Shown: piece by piece, positions 8,833-17,100 of the stretch
Numbering within the stretch: position 1 is the first letter of the stretch
Layout: each line of letters starts with the position of its first letter
NCBI GenBank assembly: GCA_022705325.1
Contig: JAKJER010000038.1
Span: 1-59,510, forward strand
Length of the DNA: 59,510 nt
Source: Planctomycetota bacterium
Lineage (GTDB): Bacteria; Planctomycetota; Phycisphaerae; SM23-33
Direction of reading: 5' to 3'
Made by a program: the position numbers and the translations under genes
Notes under the pieces: model-generated
What the model saw: only the letters and a program-made list of their open reading frames with translations
Database searches by the model: none
Told to the model about the DNA's origin: nothing

Positions 8833-9633
8833 TCAATCGCGCTTGGGGGGGCGCGACCGCCCGGCAGGCCTGCCCCGCCGGCGGGACCGGCCCTTGCCCC
8901 CGCCGACGCGGACGATCGCCTTGAGCTGCTCCACCTCGCGGGGCGTCAGCGGGCGATGGTGGCCCACCTTCAGGCCCTTGTCGCTCAGCGGGCCGATCGT
9001 CACGCGCTTGAGGCGCTTGACCGGATGCCCGAGCTGATCGAGCGAGCGGCGGATGTCCACGTGGCGCGGGCTGGTCAGCTCCAGCTCCACGAAGCTCCGC
9101 ACGGGCGAGGAGAGCTCCACCCGCACGTTCAGCCCCGCTTGGCGCTGGCCCTCGATCCGCACGCCCTGCTTCAGTTCCGCGATCTGCTCCGGCGTGAGCT
9201 GCCCGTCGATCTCCGCGACGTACTTCCGCGCGACGCCGTGCCGCGGGTGCGTCAACATCTGCGTCAGCTCGCCGTCGTTGGTCAACAGGACAAGCCCCGT
9301 CGTCTCGGCGTCCAGCCCGCCCACGCTGTACACCCGCTGGTCGCCGCCGATGGGCAGCAGGTCGACCGCCCGCGGCCGGCCCCGCTCGTCGCTCTGCGTG
9401 CTGACCACGCCCTTGGGCTTGTTGAGCAGGAAGTACAACGGCTCGGCCGGGCGCTTGCGGACCGGGCGGTTGTCCACCCGGATCTCGTCCTCGCGCGGAT
9501 CGACGAAGCAAGGCAGGCTCGTCACCAGTTCGCCGTTCACCGTCACCCGGCCGTTGAGGATCATGTCCTCGACGGCCCGCCGGCTGGCCACACCCGACTC
9601 GCTCAGCAATTTTTGTATGCGTACCTTCGCCAT
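8833..9633 (-). CDS. rluB: RsuA/RluB-family rRNA pseudouridine synthase with altered GRLD motif
   Basis: Isomerises a uridine in rRNA to pseudouridine. The ATG at 9633 is chosen because it begins directly at the S4 RNA-binding domain (RIQKLLSESGVASRRAVEDM, residues 4-23); the upstream in-frame extension has no homology. The protein is 266 residues. The catalytic block reads VGGLDAETTGLVLLTNDG with catalytic Asp108. The usual Arg of the G-R-L-D motif is Gly106 (codon ggg). The KPKG loop (NKPKGVVST) and the HPRHGVARKYVAEIDG segment fit the family. The tail is basic (Arg/Gly/Pro-rich), probably an RNA contact. It lies between pfkB and rhaB with short gaps. RluB rather than RsuA or RluE is a best guess. 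Confidence 0.85.
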   Translation of the reverse strand: MAKVRIQKLLSESGVASRRAVEDMILNGRVTVNGELVTSLPCFVDPREDEIRVDNRPVRKRPAEPLYFLLNKPKGVVSTQSDERGRPRAVDLLPIGGDQRVYSVGGLDAETTGLVLLTNDGELTQMLTHPRHGVARKYVAEIDGQLTPEQIAELKQGVRIEGQRQAGLNVRVELSSPVRSFVELELTSPRHVDIRRSLDQLGHPVKRLKRVTIGPLSDKGLKVGHHRPLTPREVEQLKAIVRVGGGKGRSRRRGRPAGRSRPPKRD

Positions 9634-9709
9634 GGCGCCACCACGATCCACCTGGGTTCCATTCGGGTCGTTCACCTGGATCACTGAAGCGACCAGGCCG
9701 TTGACTTCG

Positions 9710-10615
9710 CTAGAATCGCAGCAGGTCCTGAAACTCGTCGAGCCTTCGGTCGATCTCCTCGCGGGAGGTGCCCTGGAATCGCCTGAGCGAGAAGTCTTCC
9801 AGGCAGAAGCTGGCGGTGACCGTTCCGCAGGCCACCCCGCGGCGCAGGGCCTGCGCGTCGATCCGGTCCACCGAGGCCAGGTAGCCCATCATGGCCCCGG
9901 CAAAGCTGTCGCCCGCGCCGGTGGGATCCACCACGTTCACCGTCGGGTAGCTCGGCAGGGCGCTGACGCGCCGGTCCGCGAACAGCAGGCTGCCGTGCTC
10001 GCCCTTCTTGACGATCACGAACCGCTTGACCTGCTCGGCGATCTCGAGTCCCGCAGCCACCACGTTGCTCTTGCCCGTCAGCAGCTTGGCCTCGCTGTCG
10101 TTGAGGACCAGCCCGTCGAGCATGCCCATCAGCCGCAGCAGGGTCTCCCGCTCGTTGGTGATCCACAGGTCCATGGTGTCGGCCACCACCAGGGCGGGGT
10201 CGTCCAACTGGCCGACCAGCTCGATCTGAAGGGCCGGGTGCGTGTTGGCCAGGAAGACGAACCGGCTGTCGCGGAACGACTGCGGGATGGTCGGGCCCTT
10301 TTCGCCCAGCACGTTGAGTTCCACGTTCACGGTGTCGCGCTCGTTGACGTCGACGTGGTAGCGTCCGTGCCAGCGGAACGTTCGGCTGCCCTTACGAACC
10401 TCCAGTCCGGCCATGTCCACGCGGGCGTTGTCGCGGAGCGGTTGGAGGAAGTCGGCGGGGGCGTCCTCGCCGATCACGCCCACGAACCGCACGGGCGCGA
10501 AGAAGCTGGCTGCGTACGAAAAGTACACGCTCGAGCCGCCCAGGACGTCGGCGACTTTGCCCGTGGGGGTCTCCACCGTGTCGATGCCGATGCTGCCGGT
10601 GACCAGTAAGCTCAT
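9710..10615 (-). CDS. PfkB-family sugar/nucleoside kinase
   Basis: A 301-residue cytoplasmic kinase of the ribokinase/PfkB fold. The start at 10615 (MSLLVTGSIGID) is supported by AAAGGA 7 bases upstream and by the conserved first strand. The glycine pair of the substrate site is in DVLGGSSVYFSYAA. The C-terminal PfkB signature DPTGAGDSFAGAMMGYL contains the catalytic base Asp236. The sequence LNDSEAKLLTG matches the family's 'N..E...l' segment. Substrate cannot be read reliably: adenosine, fructose or other sugars are all possible for this sub-branch. It is 76 bases upstream of rluB on the same strand, so pfkB-rluB-rhaB could be co-transcribed. Confidence 0.85.
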   Translation of the reverse strand: MSLLVTGSIGIDTVETPTGKVADVLGGSSVYFSYAASFFAPVRFVGVIGEDAPADFLQPLRDNARVDMAGLEVRKGSRTFRWHGRYHVDVNERDTVNVELNVLGEKGPTIPQSFRDSRFVFLANTHPALQIELVGQLDDPALVVADTMDLWITNERETLLRLMGMLDGLVLNDSEAKLLTGKSNVVAAGLEIAEQVKRFVIVKKGEHGSLLFADRRVSALPSYPTVNVVDPTGAGDSFAGAMMGYLASVDRIDAQALRRGVACGTVTASFCLEDFSLRRFQGTSREEIDRRLDEFQDLLRF

Positions 10616-10741
10616 GGTAGTCCTTTCCAGCCGCGCTGACCCTACGGCGGTGCGCGGAGGGCCACCATACCACAGGACGGCGCCGGAGAACAGGGGAAGT
10701 GTTCCCTCGACGGCGTCAGAGACGGCGTCCGCGGGGCGCAC

Positions 10742-10847
10742 GAGAAGGGCGGCGATCGACTCGCCGCCCTTCAGGCGTCGTCCCGGCGTGGCAGCGGACA
10801 CCTCCTCCACGCTCCTGGAGTTCTGCTTATCGGCGGTTGCGACGGCG
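10742..10847 (-). repeat. 106-bp perfect direct repeat, copy A (3' end of PEP-CTERM gene plus hairpin)
   Basis: Identical base for base to 14089-14194. On the minus strand it holds the last six codons and the TAA of the 10827 gene, a linker of about 50 bases, and a strong hairpin with arms GAAGGGCGGCGA/TCGCCGCCCTTC and a 5-base loop (10743-10771). The hairpin is a good candidate terminator although no U-tract follows. Weaker similarity continues about 11 bases past the hairpin. Confidence 0.95.
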
Positions 10848-13800
10848 CAAGTAGCCGCCCAGGCCGCCCACCGCCAGCGTCAACAGGCTGATCGACAACG
10901 GCTCGGGCACGGCTGTCAGGACCACGTCGTTTCCGTCGCCTCCGATGTAGCTGATGGCGAACTGGGCAGCGCCGACCTCGAAGCGGTCGCCTTCGTCCAG
11001 GTCCGCGAACGCGCCCACGACGTCGTCCGCCTTGTCGTTGCGAATGATCATGTACTCGGTGCCGCCATAGGAGGCGAACTCGCCGGTAACGTCCAGGTTC
11101 AGGATCGCGCCGGTCAGGCTGACCTCGCCGCTCACGTCCAACATGTCGCACGCGGTGGGACTGATCTCGATGTCCAGCAGCGATCCGCCCAGCAGCATCA
11201 GATCGCCCGTTCCCAGCGTACCGGTGCTCTCGCCGGGGGCGATGTGGCCGCCCGGATCTACCGTGACGCTGCCCGTGAACGAGCCGTTGCCGCCGAGGGT
11301 TGCCCCGGCGTTGACGAGCACGGTCCCGCTGCCGGCGCCCGAGCCGGAGGTGTTGCTGAGCAGCAAGGCGCCCTCGGCGACGATTGTCCCGTTACTGTAG
11401 GCGTTGGCCCCGGTCAACTTCAGCAAGCCGCCGCCGACCTTCACCAGCGAGGTCTTCGTCGGCCCGGTGTGCCCGTCCGCGATCACGCCCTGGTAGGTCG
11501 TGTCCAGGCCCAGGGCGCCGACTTCCAGCACGACGTTGCCGGAGCGATTGTACTTCGAGTTGATCGTGCCTCCCGTGCCGCTCAGGGCCCCCATGTAGGC
11601 CGTGCCGGCCTGGGTGTTGTTCAGCAGGTAGACCCTGCCCGCGTTGATCTCGAACGCCGCGGCCGAGCTGCCCGACGTGGTGGCCGAATCGCCGAACGAG
11701 CCGTTGTTGATCATCAGATGAAGCTCGTTGGTGCTGTTCTTGATCAAGGTCCCGGCGAAGGCGCTCATATCGACGGCCATTCGCAGCCCCTGGCTGCCGA
11801 TGACCTCCAGCGTGCCCGCCCCGGTCAGGACGCCGATCAGATCCTTGCGAGCCCCGATCGGCTGCACGGTGGCCGTCCCGGCGACCGACAGGTCGTAGGT
11901 GAACTTGGCGTCGGAGCCGCCGCCGCTCAGCTCCAGCGCCCCGCCGTTAAGCGTGACGCTCGACCCGGCCGGGCCGAGGGCGAGGATGTTGTCGGCCCGC
12001 AACGTGCCCTGATTGACGACCGTCCCACCGGTGTAGGTGTTGGCCCCGCTGAGGACCAGCGTGCCGTCCTGAACGATCGTAGCGCCGCCGTGGCCGGCGA
12101 TGCCGCTGACGGTCCACGTGCCGCCGCCGTCCTTCACGAGGTTGCCGATCCCGGACGCAAGGTCTTTCTCGATCACGCCATTGCCGGCCCCCGTCAGCGT
12201 GAACGTCCCGCCGCTGGAACCCGCGATGGTTGTCTGCCCCCCGCTGCCGAGCTGCATCGTCCACGTCGCCCCAGCGCCCGCCGACAGCGTCCCCCCGCCG
12301 CCCAGGATGGTCATCGAGCGCACTTCCGAGCTGGTCTGGGTCAGTTCGATCGTCCCGTCGTCCAGGTAGATGTACGTCGGGGCGTGGTAGAGCCAGCCCA
12401 GCGAGCCGGTGGCGCTGCGGGTCCAGTCTGACACGATGATCTTCCCGCCGCCGCGGACGGTGAGCCGGCCTTCGTCCACCGCCGCCGGCGCCTGGTAGGC
12501 GGTCTGGTCGGTCCAGATTCTGCCCCCCTGGCTCAGGTCCAGCGTGCCGGCGTTCACCACCGTGTCGCCCACGTGCGAGGAAGCGCCTGTGAGCACCCAC
12601 GTGCCGCTGCCGTCCTTGACCAGGTTGTCCAAGCCGACCTCGATGTCCTTCTCCAGGATGCCCGTCCCCGCTCCGGTGAGCGTCAGGCTCCCGCCGCCGG
12701 AGGCCCAGATCGTCGTCTGATTGCTCGTGCCTCGCTCCAGCGTCCACGTCGCCCCGGCGGCCACCGACAGCGTCCCCCCGCCGCCCAGGATGCCCATCGT
12801 GCGGACTTCCGAGCTGGTCTGGGTCAGTTCGATGGTCCCGTTGTCCAGGCGGACGAACTGGTTCTCGGCCGACCCGCCCGACGCGTGCCAGAGCCACCCC
12901 AGCGAGCCGGTGGCGCTGCGGGTCCAATCCGACAGCACCAGCTTGCCCCCGTTGCGGACAGTCACCGTTCCGTCGCTGGATGGGGCTTCGTAGTAACTCT
13001 TGTTGACGTAGATCTGCCCGCCCTGGCTGAGATCGACGGTCGCGCCGTCGATGATCAGATTGCCTCGGTAGGCTTCGTTCTGATCGGACCCGTTGGTGTT
13101 CCCTTTGTACAGGAACGTCCCGCCGCCCTGGATGGTGAAGTCGGACGGACCGTAGAGCTGGCTGTTCCAGGTGACGGTCTTGCCCGCGTCGATCTCGATG
13201 TAGCTGGCGTTGGAATTCTCGATGTAGGCGTGGCGCCACGAGCCGATGGAGGCGTCGTCGGTGAACCGCAATGCCCCGCCGGTGAAGTTGTAGAACCTCC
13301 GGTAGCTGTTGTTGGACCATCCGCCGCTGAGGTTGGTGTCGCTGGCCACCTGGACCAGGCCGCCGGCGAAGTTCCAGCCTTCGTCGTTGTTGGAGTTGTT
13401 GCCCGTCAGCGTCAGCGTGCCCGCCCATTCCTTGGTGATCTTCTTGTCGCCCGTGATGTTCCCGGAGATCACCAGCGAACCGTCCAGGCTCGGCGTTCCG
13501 GTCGACTCCACCTGGATCGTCAGCAGGTCAGCCAGCGACAGGTTGGATGCGATTGTGTACGTCCTGGCCGCCGTGGCACCCGCTGGCGCCTCCACGCGGA
13601 TCAGGGCCGAGCCCGACGACACGTTCATCGCCAGGGTCTCCGAGGCGGAGTCGGGGCCCAGCGTGACGTTCTGGCTGGTCGTGCTGAAGAGCACCTGCCC
13701 CAAGGTTTTGGTGGCGTCCCACTCGACGGCTGTGCCCGACCAGTAGTTCCCGGATTCAAGGAAGTCGGCGGCCGCGTCCACGGCGTCCGGCGAAGTGCTC

Positions 13801-13928
13801 GGACTCCAGTTGTCTGACCCGCCCCACCACTTGCCGATGTTGCCGGTCCACTCCGTCCCCGCCAAAAGGCCGCCCGCGCAGAACAACACCATGGCCATCA
13901 CAGAGACGACTTGTTTTCGCATGTGCAT
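10827..13928 (-). CDS. large secreted PEP-CTERM protein with autotransporter-associated strand repeats
   Basis: A 1033-residue predicted exported protein. The start at 13928 (MHMRKQ) is set by GGAGG (13936-13940) 7 bases upstream; ATG 13922 is an alternative. A signal peptide (MRKQVVSVMAMVLFCAGGLLA) is followed by WTGNIGKWWGGSDNWS, the 'W....g.W.....W' opening common to these proteins. The body contains several PATR repeats such as LVKDGSGTWVLTG and LVLSGANTYTGGTVVNQGTL. Two tandem units of about 165 residues occupy the middle (DNA 12046-13034). The end has a PEP motif, hydrophobic helix, GGYL and an Arg/Asn tail: a PEP-CTERM signal. No enzymatic domain is seen, so adhesion, matrix or structural roles are likeliest. 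The downstream 3' region is identical to that of the neighbouring 14174 gene. Confidence 0.87.
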   Translation of the reverse strand: MHMRKQVVSVMAMVLFCAGGLLAGTEWTGNIGKWWGGSDNWSPSTSPDAVDAAADFLESGNYWSGTAVEWDATKTLGQVLFSTTSQNVTLGPDSASETLAMNVSSGSALIRVEAPAGATAARTYTIASNLSLADLLTIQVESTGTPSLDGSLVISGNITGDKKITKEWAGTLTLTGNNSNNDEGWNFAGGLVQVASDTNLSGGWSNNSYRRFYNFTGGALRFTDDASIGSWRHAYIENSNASYIEIDAGKTVTWNSQLYGPSDFTIQGGGTFLYKGNTNGSDQNEAYRGNLIIDGATVDLSQGGQIYVNKSYYEAPSSDGTVTVRNGGKLVLSDWTRSATGSLGWLWHASGGSAENQFVRLDNGTIELTQTSSEVRTMGILGGGGTLSVAAGATWTLERGTSNQTTIWASGGGSLTLTGAGTGILEKDIEVGLDNLVKDGSGTWVLTGASSHVGDTVVNAGTLDLSQGGRIWTDQTAYQAPAAVDEGRLTVRGGGKIIVSDWTRSATGSLGWLYHAPTYIYLDDGTIELTQTSSEVRSMTILGGGGTLSAGAGATWTMQLGSGGQTTIAGSSGGTFTLTGAGNGVIEKDLASGIGNLVKDGGGTWTVSGIAGHGGATIVQDGTLVLSGANTYTGGTVVNQGTLRADNILALGPAGSSVTLNGGALELSGGGSDAKFTYDLSVAGTATVQPIGARKDLIGVLTGAGTLEVIGSQGLRMAVDMSAFAGTLIKNSTNELHLMINNGSFGDSATTSGSSAAAFEINAGRVYLLNNTQAGTAYMGALSGTGGTINSKYNRSGNVVLEVGALGLDTTYQGVIADGHTGPTKTSLVKVGGGLLKLTGANAYSNGTIVAEGALLLSNTSGSGAGSGTVLVNAGATLGGNGSFTGSVTVDPGGHIAPGESTGTLGTGDLMLLGGSLLDIEISPTACDMLDVSGEVSLTGAILNLDVTGEFASYGGTEYMIIRNDKADDVVGAFADLDEGDRFEVGAAQFAISYIGGDGNDVVLTAVPEPLSISLLTLAVGGLGGYLRRRNRR
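12046..13034 (-). repeat. two tandem 165-residue repeats within the PEP-CTERM gene
   Basis: Each unit starts at the DNA coding DLSQGG (13017-13034 and 12522-12539, period 495 bases). Each contains, in order, SDWTRSATGSLGWL, DDGTIELTQTSSEVR or its DNGT variant, ILGGGGTLS, ATWT, LTGAG and LVKDG. The repeated blocks are nearly identical at protein level, pointing to a fairly recent in-gene duplication. Confidence 0.85.
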
Positions 13929-14010
13929 TTGCGAACCTCCTTCGCTTCGTTCTTCTTGCCCGCGGTGGCCGCAGAAGTGTGTTGGCGGCACCAATTGTCT
14001 TCCGGTCTTT

Positions 14011-14039
14011 ATTGTATTCCCGATGGCGCAATCCGTCCA
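14011..14039 (-). promoter_or_regulatory. candidate sigma70-type promoter for the 10827 gene
   Basis: Read on the minus strand, TGGACG (14034-14039, 4 of 6 to TTGACA) and TACAAT (14011-14016, 5 of 6 to TATAAT) are separated by exactly 17 bases. They lie 83 bases upstream of the ATG at 13928, in an AT-richer patch of an otherwise GC-rich gap. Prediction only. Confidence 0.4.
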
Positions 14040-14088
14040 GTGACATGTGACGAAGCCACCGGGCCGGACAGCGCCGCGGGGCGCGCAA

Positions 14089-14194
14089 GAGAAGGGCGGC
14101 GATCGACTCGCCGCCCTTCAGGCGTCGTCCCGGCGTGGCAGCGGACACCTCCTCCACGCTCCTGGAGTTCTGCTTATCGGCGGTTGCGACGGCG
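14089..14194 (-). repeat. 106-bp perfect direct repeat, copy B (3' end of PEP-CTERM gene plus hairpin)
   Basis: Identical to 10742-10847, offset 3347 bases. It includes the last six codons (Arg/Asn-rich) and stop of the 14174 gene and the same GAAGGGCGGCGA/TCGCCGCCCTTC hairpin (14090-14118) downstream of it. Upstream of the block the two genes differ completely in DNA sequence although both encode PEP-CTERM tails. Confidence 0.95.
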
Positions 14195-17100
14195 GCGGAG
14201 GTAGCCTCCCACGGCGCTCAGCCCGGCCGCCAGGCCCAGCAGCGTGGCCGGCTCGGGGATCACGTCCGAAGGCGGCTCATTCACCAGGGCCTCCAGGCCC
14301 GTCAGGTAGACCATCTGGTCCTGCACGTCCCATTCCAGCCGCGCTTCGGCGGGATCCCACAGGAAGTACGATCCCGTGTCGATCGCGCTGAGGTCAATCT
14401 CCATCTCATCCAGCACGCCGAAGAGTTGCCCGCCCACGCCAAAGACCGGGTAGCGGGCGGTCGGGGCCAGGTCCATCGTCTGGCTCATCAGCACGCGCAG
14501 CACGCTGCCGGGCTCCAGGGTCAACTCGAACGTATTGATCTGGTCCTGGCCGGTGGGCGTAAGTTCCCACTCATAGACCGATCCGGCCTTCAGAGTCAGG
14601 TAGCCCGCGGTCAACGTTCCGACGCTCATGCCGGGGCTGACGACCGCACCGCCTTCGATGGTCGCCTGTCCGATCGTCCCCGTGCCGGCCAGCGTCGTGC
14701 CCGCGTGCGCGTAGAGGCGACCTCCGGCGGTGTTGACCGAACCGGTAACCACGAGGCGGGCCCCGTCGTACACGTGCGTGTCGCCCGTGTACGTGTTGAC
14801 ATTACTCAGTTCGAGCACGCCCCTGGCAGGATCGGTGGCGTTATAGCCGGGCAGCATCGGGTCGCCGCGGACGATCAACTGGCGGGCCGTGCTGTCGCCG
14901 TTGCTGATTACGCCGGACATGACGGCGTAGTCGCCGGCGCTGTAGAAGTTGTTGAACAACTGGACCGTCCGATCGCCGCGAAGCTGGATGCTGTTGGCAA
15001 AGGTGACGGTATCGTTGGCGGTGGGCGAGCCCAGCATCAGGGACCGGTTGCCGCCCAGGCCCGTGCCGCCGTCGCCCCAGTTCATGTTCACGTTGCTCTC
15101 CAGGGCGACCGTCAGAGGCCCTCCCCAGGCCGCGAACCCGCCTCCGCTGTTGCCCCAGTTCACCTCGCCGCTGCCCCCGCCGATGTTGCGGGTGAAACTG
15201 CCGCTGGACTCAAAGATGGCCGGGCGGGCGGCGCTGTGCCCCCCCAGGTAGATCCGCGACGTGTTGGGGATGCCCACGCCCAGTTCCCCGCGGAGCACGC
15301 CGTCGTTGATGTCGATGCGATCGGGGAAGGTGTTCGGGCCCGCCAGCCACAGCGTCCCGCCGTAGCCGTACGCGTCCCGCCCCCCGTCCACGTTGATGCC
15401 GTACGACCCGCTCGGGCCGTTCGCGATGACGCCCGAGATCTTCGAGACGTCCTGGTCGCTGTAGGGATTGTCGAACACGCGGATCGTGCGGTGGGACCCG
15501 TTGAGCGACAGGCCGTTGGTCCAGTCCACCACGTTGTCGGCCGTGGGCGAGCCCAGTTGCAGGTAGCGGGTGTTGAGCCCGCCGCCGGCGGCGTTGGCGT
15601 CCCAGGGGATCGTCCGCCCGTCGCCGAACAAGTTGACGGTGAGGGGGCCGCCCCAGGCGGCGAAGCCGCCCGCGTTGTTCTCCCAGCGGACCTGCCCGGC
15701 GCCGGTGCCAATGGCCCGCGTGAACGTCCCGCTGGACTCCAGGACCGACGGGCGGTCGCTGCCGTCGGCATCGAACATCAGGTGGCTGGCGGAGGACAGG
15801 CCCACGCCGTCTACCGCCCGCAGGATGCCGTCGTCAAGGCGTGTGTCGCCGGTGTACGTGTTCACCCGCCCGCCGGAGGGCGCCAGCCAGATCGTGCCCG
15901 CGTAGTCGTCGTTGTCGTTGCGGACGAGCCTGGACGGGCCGCTGATCACGCCCGACAGCAGGCCCACGTCCTGATTGGTCTGGCGATTGTCGATCGTGCG
16001 GACGTGACGATCGGTCGTGCTGCTGCCGGCCAGGTCGATGTCGTTGGTGATCTCGACCCGGCTGTCGGCGTAATCCGAGCCCAGGTAGAGCAGTTGCCCG
16101 TTGAAGCCCGCGTTGCCGTCGCCCCAGTTCAACTGGGCGCCGCCTTCCAGCGTGACGGTGAACGGTCCGCCGCGGGCGGCGAACCCGCCGCGGCTGTCCC
16201 AGCGGACCTCGCCGGCGGCCGTCCCGATGTTGCGGGCCATCGTGCCGTTGCTCATGAGCACCGCGGGGCGGTTGTCGTCGTTGCCCTCGAAGCGGAGCAG
16301 GCTGTTGACGGGCAGGCCCTGGCCCTCGATGGCGTAGAGCGTCACATCGTCGATCCGCGTGGCGTTCAGATAGGTGTTGCCGCCGGTCAGTTCCACCAGG
16401 GCCCAGTTGAAGTCGTTTCCGCTGCTCTCGTTGAAGCGGAGCTGGTTGGACGCGCTGCCCCCGCTGATGGCGCCGGATATCCGCACGAAGTCAGTGCCGA
16501 CGGAGCGGTTGTCCTGGACCTGGAAGCGCCGGTCGCCCGACCCGGCCAGATCGATGTCGTTGGTCAGTTCGACCATGGAATCGGCGTATCGCGAGCCCAA
16601 CTGGACGGAGTCGCGGTTGTTGAAGCCGACGGTGGAGGAGGTCCAGGAGAGCTGGGCGCCGCCTTCCAGCGTGACCGCCAGGTCGCCGCCCCGGGCGGCG
16701 AAGCCGCCGCTGTTCGACCAGCTCACCTCGCCGGCGCCCGTGCCAATGTTGCGCGTGAACGTGCCGTTGGTCAGCAGCACGGCGGCCTGGTCGCGATTGT
16801 TGCTGTCGAACTCGATCCGGCTGCCGGTCGGCAGGTTCACGCCCTCGGTCGCCTGGAGGGCGCCGCGGGCGATCCGCGTCTTGCCGCTGTACGTGTTCGC
16901 GCCGCCCAGGACGACCAGGCCCTCCACCGTGTCGTCGTTGCCGATGTGCAACTCGGCGCCGGAGTCCGCGCCGTTGGAGCCCAGGGCCTGGTTGAACGTG
17001 AACGTCGGGTTCGCCGACGTCGGGTCGAGATAGTACCCGCCCGTCGCCTGGAGGTTCGTCAGCAGCCCGGTGACGTTGGCCGTCGTCTGCACGCCCACCC

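Noticed and set aside
7258..9687. 809-residue plus-strand ORF over rhaB and rluB
   Set aside because: Both minus-strand products have full family motifs; this frame has none.
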